Positions 9,753 through 21,722 of a DNA stretch of 64,000 bases are shown one piece after another; positions within the stretch are counted from its first letter, which is position 1; the number at the start of each line of letters is the position of its first letter. Origin of the DNA: Gymnorhina tibicen (lineage: Eukaryota > Chordata > Aves > Passeriformes > Artamidae); NCBI GenBank assembly GCA_013399875.1, contig VXAZ01000598.1, forward strand, positions 1-64,000, read 5' to 3'. The notes beneath the pieces are model-generated. The model did no database searches. It saw only the letters and a program-made list of their open reading frames with translations, and was not told the origin of the DNA. The position numbers and the translations under genes are program-made.

Positions 9753-12700
9753 TCCTTCACAAGGACTATTTCAGAAGGGGAGAAAATAGGGTAAGGCTTT
9801 ATGACATTTCTTTGCCTGTCAAAATGTAATTGAGATTGTATCACAAAGGCTGAGACTCTACAGTGGATGAATCCACAGGACTTCAGGCAGAAGAAAGATA
9901 AGTCACACTGTGTTGAAGCCCCACATGGAAATTCTCATTATTTTGGAAGAATAGAGCTTGACACAGTGTCTTCACAAGAGCAGCTGCTTATGCAGAATTG
10001 TACTCCTTCCCTGCCACATGTGTAATACTGACAAGATACCTATTCTTTAATCTGGCATTGGCTTCCCATTCTGACTTCCCTTCTTTCCATTTTTAATTGG
10101 AATTTCCCTTCCAGTAGGAAATCAGCAGAAAACCTCTCAGTAGCTGGAATAAATAATAAAAGAGGAGGACTAGAAAATTTGAATGTATGGAAGAATAAAC
10201 TCTCCTTGTGTCTACCTGTTAACAAAAACTGATCTTGCAACAGCCTTCACATCCTGTTCCTGCAACTTAAGTAGGGCATGGACAATACAACAACAGCCAT
10301 ACAAAGTATGGAAATTCTAGTTCAGAAAAGCATTTCACATTTTGTAATCTGACTTTATTTTAAGCTGGATAAAAGCCCAAAAATTCAGGTTTCTTCCGAA
10401 TAAAATTCCAAAGCATTTTCCAGGCTGTTTGGTTTCAATATAATATACTTTTTTGAAAGCTGTTCCAAAACACAATTTAAAAGTTACATTTTTTCCATTT
10501 TTAAACAGTTCCTGTGCACTCTGTTCTCTTTATAAACCATTTTGTTGTAATTGTACATTTCAGAGTCATGATATTCCATGATGTCGCTTCAGCAAGCTAT
10601 ATGCAGGTCTTTTACGTCTCTTCTCATTGCTCCAGATTATCCCAAAATGTAGTTCTCTGCATTTAAAGAGGAAGGGGGCTTTGGGGAGGGGGTGGGTAAG
10701 TATTCATTCTTACAATTGTTTTAATATTTTAGAAGTGTCTTTTCTTAGTAAATCTCAGTATAGTATATTTGAATATTCTGGATGGCTGAAATAGAAATAT
10801 ATAATTTTTATTTATGCCACACAAAGAAGCTGCTGCCTTGACAGCCCTGGAGGCAGGAAGATGAGAACTGCCACTGAATGCTCCCAGCTGGGCTCAGCAC
10901 ATCCAGTTCCCAACCGGAAATAAAGGAGCAAATCCCCACTGCAGCCACAAGAGCCCCACATGGTGCAGAGACATTCAGACCTCCTCCAGGCCACAGCAGA
11001 GAGCAGCTCCATAGACACTGAGGTGTGATGCTGAGCAGTGTGCAGCTGGTAGGAATTATTTAAGGGCAATTTAGCAAATTAGGCTAATTATTCACATGAA
11101 TTCACTTACGGTGGTTGGTGTGGCTGGAGGGCCAGAAAAGGGTTTTCCCCACTGGAGTGGGGATCCCAGGCCAGCAACCAGCTAAAGTAGGATGGTGCTT
11201 TACAAAGGGTTCCCATCAGAGGGCTCACAGGGGCAAGCAGAGGTACTTGAACAGACAGGTTTGACAGGACTGGCACCCATGATGATAATACCTGTTGCTA
11301 GTACAGTGTTGACAGATTTCCACTTGCCAATGTGGTTAGATCCATGGGCGTTTCATCATTCACACCTTTGACATTAGGCTTGTGTTGACGGAAGAATAGG
11401 AAATAAATTTGTCCCCGAAAGTATTTCAGAACAATAAAACAGCTGTCCATAAAACCAAAATAGGTGTATTCCCATTTCTAATTAAAATGTGCCTTACCTT
11501 TAGACAGGGAATGCTCTAAATGACTGAAGAGCACAAGTCCATGCCACTTCCTGTTCCTGGCAGCATGGCTGGCTGAGGCAAGAGCAGCTGATTGCTGGAT
11601 GCAAAGGTTTTGTTACCAGAACATCTCCCCTCATTACACTGGTAAGCATGTAATCTACTTAGAGATTTCAGTGATCTCATAGAGGATTTTAGATGGGCTG
11701 GGCTGTAGGAAGACTATGACCCAGCAAAGTGTTTACTTTAGCCTGTCTGATGGATTGCACATTCCTGTGAGGTAATCCAGTTAGAATAAAATCCAGCTGG
11801 CTCAAATCTTTGCCCTACTAATTAATTCAGTTAATATGTAAAATGAGTAAGGTGAGATTGAGTAATGCTAGGAAAAAAAAAAGGGAAAGAAAGGGGTTCA
11901 ACACCAGTGATAACAGAACTAGCTAAATAATGTTCTCCCAGTGACAGGTTTTATTCTGTTTGTAGAACTCACTTGCATTTACAAAGTTGCCTAAGTGGTA
12001 AATGAATGTTTTTCCTGAGAACTTGGACTTTGGCAGGAAAGGGTACCATCTCGTCACTGGCCACATCCTCTCCCTCCCCACACCTTAGTAAATGAAACAA
12101 AATCAGTCAGTTTGCAGTGTTTGCTCCCAGAAAGCAGCCAGGCTGTGCTAGCTGGCAGGAAGCCCAGGGGCCAGTCCCATTTTCACTCTGTGCAGTCGGG
12201 TTTGCCCATCCCTAGCAGGCCACATAGGAGTGTTGCACTGTGGCCCATAACATCATGCTGTTTGACCCTGAATGATTTCCTGCTTCCCCCATTAGGCTCC
12301 AAATCAAAGGTAAGAATCATTTCACAACATTATTTGTCCTGAAGAAAGAGCTATGCTAGGAAGAAACAAATTTTCAGAAATATAAGGTCTCAAGCTTTGC
12401 TTTGCAAGCCCACCCCTTTTCAAGTCTAGGTTCACTACCTCAAACAAACAATTCCACAATATGTCATGCTGAGCTGGAAGCTGCCTGAAATTACTGCACT
12501 GAAATTGCTGAGAATAACAATGTACCTGAAATTCCAGCACTCTTCCAGGGCTTAGGTGTTTGCTCCAGGATTCATTTGTAATGCTGCAATTGCTAAAGAA
12601 GCAAGAAGTCTTCTGAGGTAAAGCTTTTAATGCAGAACTAAATTTTTGTATGGGGAGACCTGCTCCTAAACAGCATATGGGTTGACAACCAGACCTTGGC

Positions 12701-12839
12701 CCTTCCAACAAAGAATTCAGTAGGAGAAAAAAGAAATTGTTTTGGCATTCTTGTTCTTGAGGTTATTGAGTATTTTGAAAAGAAGCAATTTAGAAAAATC
12801 AAATTAAATATATACCAATATGTTACATGCTGGACACAG
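9753..12839. other. Unique non-coding stretch
   Basis: About 3.1 kb with no recognised repeat, exon or RNA gene. An A-run lies near 11872-11882. Open frames (for example 12322-12711, minus, 129 codons) show no domain. Confidence 0.6.
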
Positions 12840-13720
12840 GACTCAAAGGCATTCTAAGTTTGACAATGACACTTAATTGGAGGGCAAACAGGCCCTGCAG
12901 AGAGAGATCAACAGTTAGAGGGATTGGCAATTACCAATCATATGAAGTTCAATAGGGAAAAGTGCCAGATTCTGCACCTGGGATGGGGCAGCCCGGGATG
13001 TACAGACAGACTGGGGAATGAGAGGCTGGAGAGCAGAGCCATGGAAAGGGCCCTGGGGGTCCTGGTCAATGGCAAGTTGAACGTGAGCCAGCAGTGCCCT
13101 GGCAGCCAGGAGGGCCAAGCGTGTCCTGGGGGACATCAGGCACAGCATGGCCAGCCGGGCAAGGGAGGGGATTGTCCCCTCTGCTCTGCACTGGGGCGGC
13201 CTCACCTCAAGTGCTGGGGGCGCTTTTGGGTGCCACAATATAGGAAAGATACTTTAACTACTAGAGAGAGTCCAAAGGAGGGCAACAAAGATGGTGAAGG
13301 GCCTTAAGAGGAAGGTGTATGAGGAGCAGCCAAGGTCACTTGCTCTGTTCAGCCTGGAGAAGAGGAGACTGAGGGGAGACCTCACTGCAGTTACAACTTC
13401 CTTGTAAGAGGAAGTGGAGGGGCAGGCACTGATCTCTGCTCTGTGACCAGTGACAGGACCCAAGGGAATGGCCTGAAGTTGTGTCAGGGGAGCTTTAGGT
13501 TGGATATCAGGAAAAAGTTCTCCACCCAGAGGGTGGTTGGGCACTGGGACAGGCTCCCCAGGGAAGTGGTTTCAGCACCAAGCCTGACAGATTTCAAGAA
13601 GTGTTTGGAAAATGCTCTTGGGCACATGATGTGACTCCTGTGGTGTTCTATGCAGGGCCAGGAGTTGGACTTGATGATCCTTAAGGGTTCCTTCCAACTC
13701 AGCATATTCTACAATTCTAG
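12840..13720 (+). mobile_element. CR1 LINE, 3' part, plus strand
   Basis: About 880 bp of a 5'-truncated CR1. It enters within the reverse-transcriptase region (a decayed catalytic FADD box reads F-D-N-D at 12859-12870), runs through the ORF2 C-terminus and 3' UTR, and ends with the box TTGGACTTGATGATCC and a degenerate ATTCT tail. A stem ACTCCTG (13634-13640) with CAGGAGT (13659-13665) lies just upstream of that box. Divergence is moderate and several frameshifts are present. Confidence 0.95.
12924..13307 (+). pseudogene. CR1 ORF2 C-terminal remnant
   Basis: This is the broken end of CR1 ORF2, whose intact product is an endonuclease-reverse transcriptase that copies CR1 RNA into the genome. 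The open segment reads KCQILHLGWG and later RALGVLVNGKLNVSQQC, matching the conserved region just after the reverse-transcriptase fingers and palm. After that the reading frame is lost: the next family motifs (the VRPHLEYC-type block, then [14 protein letters not shown] text) are visible in the DNA but in other frames. It cannot encode a working protein. It has no start codon of its own, and the first methionine is internal to the ancestral protein. Confidence 0.85.
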
Positions 13721-15040
13721 GACATTTTAGTGAATGAGAAATAAGGACAGCACAGTCAGTTGTTACACTCAGTTGAGAACTGATGCATGTCTTCAACCAA
13801 GTAGCCACGTCCTTATTCAGTCACTTCTCCTACTGACTTTCAAAAAGGGAATCCTACAGTCCCTCTCCTGCTGATACTGTTATCAGAAGCAAAGTACAAG
13901 CATGTGAGCCAGGTCCCTGATACTGTTATGCAGGTCTCCAGCTGGACCTGCTGATAGTCCATGCATCCTTTATGAGGAAACCTGGCTGACTTGGCTGGGG
14001 GAAGCAGAGACAGATGGCCATCTGGGACTAGTACATCCTTACAGCTTGTGTGATCCACAGGAACTTGAAGGCTTCCAGGAAAAATGAGCTTTATCACCAA
14101 GTAGAAGTTATAAGATCTATCCAATACGTAACTGAGAGAGGGTAGAGTCTGCTAGTAATTGTTTTTGAGAGGTGTGCTTTAAAAATTTCTGTCTTTATTA
14201 TGCCAGTTACATTATGGATCACAAAATGATGCAGCAGAGCTACATGATGAGGGGTTAACATGATTTGATTAGCATGAATCTGAAATGTACTTTTCAGGGT
14301 AATAGATACTAAGAAAGCACTTGCTGAAGGTAAGGTAACCCCCACCACATAGTTCCTCACTTACAGACTCCACATTCATTGCCATTTCCACAAAAATCTG
14401 CAAACAAACAAAACCTTATTTTATACTAATGCTTGACCTAAAATAAGAAGAGCTGGTCCCACATTATGCCTTGCAAAGGATCTTTTGCAACCCAACCAAT
14501 CCCTAATCTTCTCAAATTTACAAAAGTCATTATTCAAAAATACATTCAAGAAAACATGAGGTTTACCACAGAAGAACATATTAGAAAAAACGAAAGCTTC
14601 TGTAATCTGATTATTTTAGTTAAGGAAGAATCACTAACCATTTCCTTTCTACTAATCTGTGCAAAACCAATGTGTTCTTTTTTAAGCATTTTGTAAGTTG
14701 CAAGAAATCTTCTGTTTGCTTTAAATGGTAGAAACATCTTTTAACACCAAAGCAGTGCATAAATCAAACTCTCACTCTAAATCAAGTAATTGCAAAAGGA
14801 GGGGACCCCTATGGGAGTTCAGGTACTCATCTTGCTGGCAAAGGAGGGACTTGTTCCCAGCGTGTAGCAACACAAGGTCTGATCCAATTAAGACCTCTAA
14901 TATACTTTGTTGCTATGAGTGGTTTCTTGCGTGGTAAGGCACGCTGCAACCTTCCTGAGAGCGCCACAGGGCATTCCTAAGGAAAGCGGGTGATACCTCT
15001 TTCCCGCAGCCTTTCGGCAGCCCGAGCCATCTCAGTTCAT
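13721..15040. other. Non-coding stretch, CpG-richer right end
   Basis: No supported gene. The last 100 bases (about 14940-15040) are CpG-richer than the surroundings and border the LTR at 15041. They may be retroviral sequence beyond the LTR edge, since that edge is only placed by a TG dinucleotide. No primer-binding site was recognised. Confidence 0.5.
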
Positions 15041-15606
15041 TGTCGGCTCACAACAGCGCGGTGGCGGTAAAGGAGGCGAGAAGGCTCTCTTACATGGAGA
15101 CAGCAGCAGGTCTTTATTCCATGCTAACTCCGCAAGGCCTAGGACCAGCATGTGTGCTAGCCCCCATAGGCAGGGGGCTGGCACATGGCCTGGTGCCCAG
15201 AGAGAGAGAAGCTGGTGGCTGGCTGAACCCCAAGGCAGAGAAACCCAGCTCATGTCATTCAGAGCCCCTTATCCGGGGTAGAGGGGGGCGGAGAGAGCAC
15301 ATGGCAGGGCATAGGGGGGGGGTACAAGGGCGGTGTTAGGATAACAGAGCCAATAGGGAGAACCTGAGGGAGGGGTTAGGACTGGAGATGGGGGAAGGGG
15401 AAGCCCCGGGGAAAGGGCAGGCAGGGATATGGAATAGGGGTACACAACAATACTTGAATAACTTGGTTTTGCCTTGTAAATTAAGATCATCTGCTTTCTG
15501 GAGCCTAGATTCACTGAGGATTGACCTAACTGCATACTGCTGGTTAAACTTCCTATCCCTGCTGTTATTGGTCCAGCCCCTCTGAATTCACCTTCCCTCC
15601 ATCACA
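15041..15606 (-). mobile_element. ERV LTR, minus strand (ends approximate)
   Basis: Read on the minus strand, the sequence starts TGTGATGGAGGG (from 15606), has a C-rich U3 with a CCAAT-type box (CCAAT on plus at 15350-15354), and carries AATAAA (TTTATT on plus, 15113-15118). Its U5 is about 70 bp, ending TGAGCCGACA at 15041. This is the order expected of a retroviral LTR. No 5-6 bp target duplication was found at these ends, so the exact edges and the solo-LTR status are not proven. The frames that cross it are not genes. Confidence 0.55.
15113..15118 (-). promoter_or_regulatory. AATAAA polyadenylation signal in minus-strand LTR
   Basis: TTTATT on plus reads AATAAA on minus and is followed by about 70 bases up to the proposed LTR end, as expected for R/U5. 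Confidence 0.5.
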
Positions 15607-18600
15607 GCTCCTGGCAGAGCCCTACTGCTCTGTGCAGAGCAAATAACACAGCTACAACAGCATTGCCAGCTCAGTACCTTAGGTGTAACGTGCCAAACAC
15701 ACCTGGCAATGGAGAGAAAACAGCTGTGATTAAAATCAAGTCATCACTCTCCTCATCCTGCCTCGCTTTCCTCCTTAAATTGTCTCTGCACCAAAGATGA
15801 CAAAAATATTGGCAAATATTAGACAGCTGGTATGCATAATCCATCCAATTTATTTTGCAGTCTGATTCTGTATGTCTACAGGACCAAAATGAAGATAGAA
15901 CCATGATATATGCTAAAGCTACACTGTCTCCACCTAGCCACAACGTCACAGTGACATGTGCCTTAGCTCCTGTTAGCAGCATGTGCACCTGGGGCTGACG
16001 GGGTGCTTTTCCTTTGGACATATGTCAAAATGTGTCACCACATCTCCACTGCCTTGGTTACCCACAAAAATGGGCTCAACTTGAACAGGCCATAATCATA
16101 TCTGTTGCCCACTCTGCGTTGTGCCCTTCCAACTTCATATTCACTTCATATAATTTCAGAGGAGGAAAAAGACCTTCAGCTCTTTATTATGGGTTTGTAT
16201 GGAGCCATGTGCAAGGTTGGAGCATCTCAGCACTGCTAAGTGCAAAGAGGGATTAATTAATAGGCTCAGAACACAGCCATGAACAAAACAGCAGTGTGGT
16301 TTTGGAAACACTGTCAACAAGGAAAAAACACAAACAATCAAGCAAAACCTTTTCCTGCTGTGAGGCGTTTATTCACATCGCAAAAATACCAGGGTCTTGA
16401 ATTCATTATACAAAATGCTTCCCCTTGACAGCCAAGCTGAGAAGGCTGTGCTTTCAGTTTAATCATGTGGGAGTGAGAGAGATGGAGGTCTTCAGTGGTC
16501 CCATCATTCTCCTTTATGGTTTGTGTTTTAAGGAAAGATGGATGGAGAACCAAATACAGATGAGAGGATTGTCCCAAGCTCTATAGTCTCCAGAGGCTAG
16601 TTGAGAAAGACTGTAACAGCACAGCCAGCACCATGAGACTTTACATATTACCACATTTTTTCTGTTTTCTGAATTCCCATGTTGTACTATAAGTTTCACA
16701 CTAAGAATTTTAGCAAGGGAATATAGGATGTCCTCATGGTAAATATATAAGTTGTGAATGCAACCAAAAACAAGGATCATATTTTACTACAGTACAGATG
16801 AAATGTGTGTGAAGTTCAAATTTTGCAGCTCTCAAGCATAGTTTTTTATATGAGAAGCACTGAAATAGGTACCTATAAAGACTCAGAACTGGAAATTTCC
16901 CTTGTAGCTATTCCTTTTAATTGGAAATAGGTTTGCTAGAAATAGTATTAAATACCAAAAAGAATGAAAAGCAGGGACAAAGCCTGAAATGAATAAATCT
17001 CTGCTACATAGCAACTAAATCCATAAGGTAGCTTTGCCAAGATATAGTTTACTGTAAGATATTACTGCTTTGTCCAGTAATATGTTTTTAATGCCTCCAG
17101 AGTGAGAACTGTGCTATTTACTTGCAAAGTTTTTTATTACACACCATAACAATTCTTACTGTTATGGAAAATATTTGTGTGCATCTGACAAGTCTTCCTT
17201 TTATTACAATACTCGATAAAACTTTTCAAGATTCAATGTAACTGAATTACTTCAATATGAATGTGAGAAAAAGTTACTTATAAAGTTTCACAGATTTAAA
17301 AGACTTCAAAAGAATACTCGGAGTTGAAGTAAGAAAGAAGAGAAAAAAGATGAAAAGTAGAATATATGAATAACTATAAGAATTCTATAATTTATAAAAA
17401 TGACCTTACAAAAAGATTGAAATGTTGATCTAAAATGCAATATAACTAATATCGAAGTCATATTACTAGTTCTTAATTAAGGAAAGAACTGGCATACTCA
17501 GTAGATTCACATTCAGCCAGGCAATACCAGCATGCTGTGTGACTTCCCTTTAGTACAGCCTCATTACTCTCTTCACCAGTTAATTACATAAAAAACCCTC
17601 CCATCTTCCATAATGTTTTTACAGAAGAAGCCAAGTCTAAAGATAAACTTGGCTATCTTTAGATATCTAAAGATAGGCATTCTTTTTGTAAAAGCAATTT
17701 TTATTTTCTGTTCTAGTTCTGGGTAAAGTTTGACCTATCACATCAAGTATATGATCTTTGTCATTATTGAAGGAACTATTAACTCCTTGTTTGACTCCTC
17801 AAGCGTATTTACTAAACCTTACTGAATAATAGATGTTCAGCAAAAAAAAAAAAGAGTTCATGTGTGTGACTAACTTGGCTGAAAACACCCATACAGTAAT
17901 CTTACTAAAAATACTAAAAGGTTGAGGTAATTGCAGAGTTGGCTAGAGATCCAGAACTAGAAAATTAGTCATTGATTTATGAAAATACTCTGCCACCCTT
18001 AGGGAGAACACATAAAAAGCACATGATTGTTATTTAAAAGACTTTTTTATCCCTGCCCTTTTCCTACACAAGACTACATTGTTTTTAGTGTCAGGACTAG
18101 TCTTCCTAGTTCCTATAGCTTGTATTTTTTCCTGAATATCATCCATGATTTTCCTTGTGACCATCTCTCTAGACCTGGCAGCTCCTGTTCTTTTGTGTCA
18201 GTCATTCCTGTGTACATTATATCCACAGCAGTTCTTCAGCTTATGACCCTCAGTTATGACCTGAGGGGCAGCCTCAAGTCAGCTTCAGTCCCCTAGCTAT
18301 TAATTTATTAAAATATGTGCTCACACGTTAAAGCAGTCAAAACCTTCTGGATATTTTACTGGAGAAATTTTGGCAAAGAGTAGTAGCAGTACAACTTGCT
18401 GCTGTTTCTAGATACAAGGGCTGCCCCTTGCAAATTTGCCCCTTTCACTTGTGGACAGAAATTTTTGCTGCTGGGCGTGGAAGCAGAGCTCAAGCTGGGG
18501 TGAGGAAGCCCTGTAGGGTGGTTGGCACTGCCTATCACAGCAGGGGAGGTGTGGTTTCTTTTACACTGAGGTTGAAAATGGTGGTCACAGTGAGCAATTC
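15607..18600. other. Unique AT-rich non-coding stretch
   Basis: About 3 kb without a supported gene. From 16800 to 18000 it is strongly AT-rich with few open frames. It contains the 24-bp palindrome at 17653-17676 and an A-run near 17841-17852. Confidence 0.6.
17653..17676. repeat. Perfect 24-bp palindrome
   Basis: CTATCTTTAGAT is followed at once by its exact inverse complement ATCTAAAGATAG. A third copy of the core TCTAAAGATA lies at 17636-17645, and the flanks GCCAAGT/ACTTGGC (17630-17636 and 17648-17654) form another stem, so the DNA can fold in two competing ways. No function is known to me. Confidence 0.85.
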
Positions 18601-18668
18601 TGTCACAAGGAGAGAGAAAGAGAGAGAGAGAGAGACAGAGACAGAGAGGGAGAGAGAGGGTGAGAGAA
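18601..18668. repeat. GA-rich simple repeat
   Basis: An impure (AG)n tract with GACAGA and GGGAGA interruptions. It produces a repetitive Arg/Glu frame on plus and a Leu/Ser frame on minus (18356-18739); neither is a gene. Confidence 0.85.
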
Positions 18669-18884
18669 AGCCCATTAGAACTTATAGCTAACATCGGTTT
18701 TAAAGAATAAAATACGTACAGTATTTGTATTTCGTACATACATAATTTTCATAAGCACAACTAAATTGGGTGTTTTTCCACTTGGGCATCTAACAGGTTT
18801 GTGCATAAGACAGCAAATATTGTTATCTGTCCAGTAGGTTAAAAATATTGTAGATTTACTTTTTTGAGAATGTGTTCTATACGC

Positions 18885-19400
18885 AACACCTGAGACTAGA
18901 AGGCATTTCTGGCAATTGTCCTGTCCAACCCCTTGCTCTAGGCAGGGTCACATGGAGCAGGTCGTCCAGGGCCCTATTCAGACAGGCTTTGAGTACCTCC
19001 AAAGGTGGAGACTCCACAACCTCTCTCAGCAACTTATTACAGTGTTTGACCACCTTCAGGTTAAAAGAGTTACTTTCCTGTGTCTAAATGGAAATTAATG
19101 TATTTCAGGTCCTGCCTGTTGCCTCTTGTCTTTCACGGAGCATCACTGAGAAGAGCCAGGAATCCAGCTCCTTGATTCTCCCATCAGATTTTTATCCACA
19201 TTCATAAAATCCCTCTTGAGTCTTCTCCAGACTGAACAGCCCCAGCTCTGTCAGCTTTGCCTTGTTAATCAGATGTTCTAATTCTTTAATCACCTTCATG
19301 GCCCTTTGCTGGACTCCCTCCTGTAGGTAGGTGCATGCCTTTCTTGTACTCAGGAGCCCTAGGGTGGACACAGCACTCCAGATGTGACCCCTTACCAAAC
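18885..19400 (-). mobile_element. CR1 LINE, 3' part, minus strand
   Basis: Read on minus, the sequence runs from the ORF2 C-terminal region (plus-strand text CACTCCAGATGTGACCCCTT at the right) through CTCTTGAGTCTTCTCCAGAC-type text to the 3' UTR, ending near 18885 in a worn-down tail. It is older than the copies at 21449 and 61419: the terminal ATTCTATG repeats are lost and many small indels are present. The minus frame at 19192-19431 keeps traces such as SLEKTQEGFYECG, the decayed ORF2 end. Confidence 0.9.
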
Positions 19401-21448
19401 TCTGGTTTACAGCAACAACTGTATTCTTCAAACACAGTTCTAGTTCTCATGAAGAGGTCAGTCTGAATGGAGGGATACAGATCTTATGTTATTAAACTGC
19501 TTCTAAGTATCAGAGCTGCAAAAACAAACCACATAGCCCTCGGGCATTGTTACGAGATGAGTCAAAGGCTATGCCTATCTGCCAAATGCGAGAGGGCCAG
19601 GCGTCAGTCTGAGCGCTGCTGGCGTGATTGGCTGTACTGATTAACTGCTGGCTCACAGCTCTGGTCAGGGCTGCTCCAGCCAGCTCCCTCCAAAGCAGGG
19701 CTTGGACACGAGTAGGGAGGTGGCTGACTGCAAGGACCACTCCCAAAAGACAAGTTAAACGGGACTTCAGAGACACCAAACAATTGTGTTAGCTCTTCAG
19801 CAGGGAACTCTATTGTTCAAGAACCATTGGCATTACAATTCATAGCACTGCTGGAATATTTGTTCACATCTAGTGTGTGCCAGTTTTAATTTGGAAGCAG
19901 AGGGGAAACTTTAAAAAGGCCAGAGTGATGTTACAAAATCTGATATGAGCTGACACACCTGACAGTGAAGGAGGAAAGGAGCTTATACTTCTTAGTCTAG
20001 ACATGGTTATCGTAACTCACGTCTAGTATCTTACCATCTACTCAAGGAGATTAAATTTTAATTAATTGCTAATTGCTAATGTCTGGTTTATAACTGATAA
20101 TATTTATTCTCAGAGGAAAATTGAAATTAGATTTATCATTATTCCTTTTTGTATGCCTGTGCATTTACCCAGATGTTCAGGATAAAATCATCTAGACCTG
20201 AGATATTTTTAGAATGATGTGTCTTAAGAATGTGTGACAGGCATGGCATATATCTTCTAAAAGATCCTTCACCCAGCTCTTGGTTTTTCAAGATGTTATT
20301 TGATACTGAGAGGCTGGAATCAAAATAATGTTGTTGTAACTACATCCACAAGATACAACATCTGCAAATTCCATTTTCTGAATATGCTTTCAGATAGCAG
20401 CTCAGTTCTGGCGATTACATCCCATGTCCCAAAGAAAACCATTGCTTTCTACCATTTAAAAAGGCAGGTAGAAATGTTAACAACATCAGGACTCTGCAAA
20501 AACAGCAGGTATGAAGTGAATTAAACAGGGAGCCTTCTGGTGAACATGAATGTTGGCGAGGAAGGGAAGTGAGAAACCTTCTTCCTGACATCTGCAGGGA
20601 GGGAGGGGATATTTTTGTAACTAAAACCCACAGTTTACAGAACTGCCATTTCTTTTAAGCCAACTGCTGCATGAGTCAACAATTTGAAGGCTCAAGTTTC
20701 AAAGAGTACCAGTGTTAGCAAGCTCCTTATCCAAAGGAGCGGTGATTTTGAATCTTCAAAGAGTCAAAACACAAATTCAACACAGAGAAACTTTTTAGTG
20801 GCATTTCAAAGAAAGTTTGGGACCTTGCTATGGTGTAAATGCATCTGCCATGCAGAAAAAACAGGAAGGGCAGTGCTTCCCAACTTCGAAGTTTTCAAGA
20901 TAACAAGTACATTCTAAGTGGAGATAGCTACAAATAAACATCTTTTCTACATCTAGAGAAGCAACTACTTACAACCCCCGGCAGCCAGTAGATTGATTGA
21001 ATCAATATTTCTTTCTGTGTTGAACCTCTGCCCTTTCAGAGGAGAAGCAGGGCACCATTCAGGCTTGCAGTATTTATCTTCCTTTTTTCCTTGTTTGCAT
21101 TCCTGAACACAACTGCAAACTCCTGCTTTAAATATGTTCAATCCAAGGAGCAATCACTTAGGATACATCGTTATCGTCCTGTGGATAGCCAGCCAAAACA
21201 ATTCACACATCAAACAGTCCTCTCAAAACCACTGTGTTTTAATCATCTCCAGTCAAAGAGCCCTGAAGAAGAGGAGGCATGGGCATCCTTCCAACAAAGA
21301 GAAAGGTCACTCTTTGAGACTGTCCCTGCTGCATCACTTGGCCAGCAAGGACCAAATATGTGACTGGGTCTGGCTATCAGAAGTTCAGTTTTCATTCAGA
21401 AGGAAAATTCCCTGAATTGTTTGCATTCATAAGCAACAGTATTTTAGA
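19401..21448. other. Unique non-coding stretch
   Basis: About 2 kb without a recognised gene or repeat. Short open frames only. Confidence 0.6.
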
Positions 21449-21722
21449 AAACATAGAATCATAGGATATTAAGAGTTGGAAGGGACCTTAAAGATCATCT
21501 AGCTCCAACTCCCGCTGCCATGGGCAGGGACATCTCCCACTAGACCACGTTCGTCAATTCCTAATCCAACCTGGCCTTGACGCTGCCAGTGATGAGGCAT
21601 CCACAACTTCGCTGGACAACCTGTTCCAGTGTCTCACCACCCTCACAGTAAAGAATTTATTCCTATATTTAGCCTAAATTTCCCCACTTTCAGTGTGTGC
21701 CCATTGCTCCATGTTCTATCCT
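21449..21722 (-). mobile_element. CR1 LINE 3' end, minus strand
   Basis: A typical CR1 tail: on plus it begins ATAGAATCATAGGATATTAA, then GAGTTGGAAGGGACC and CACCCTCACAGTAAAGAATT. The 3' hairpin CTGCC-ATG-GGCAG is at 21515-21527. It is 5'-truncated at about 21722 and holds only 3' UTR and the last ORF2 codons. Good preservation suggests a fairly young copy. Confidence 0.95.
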
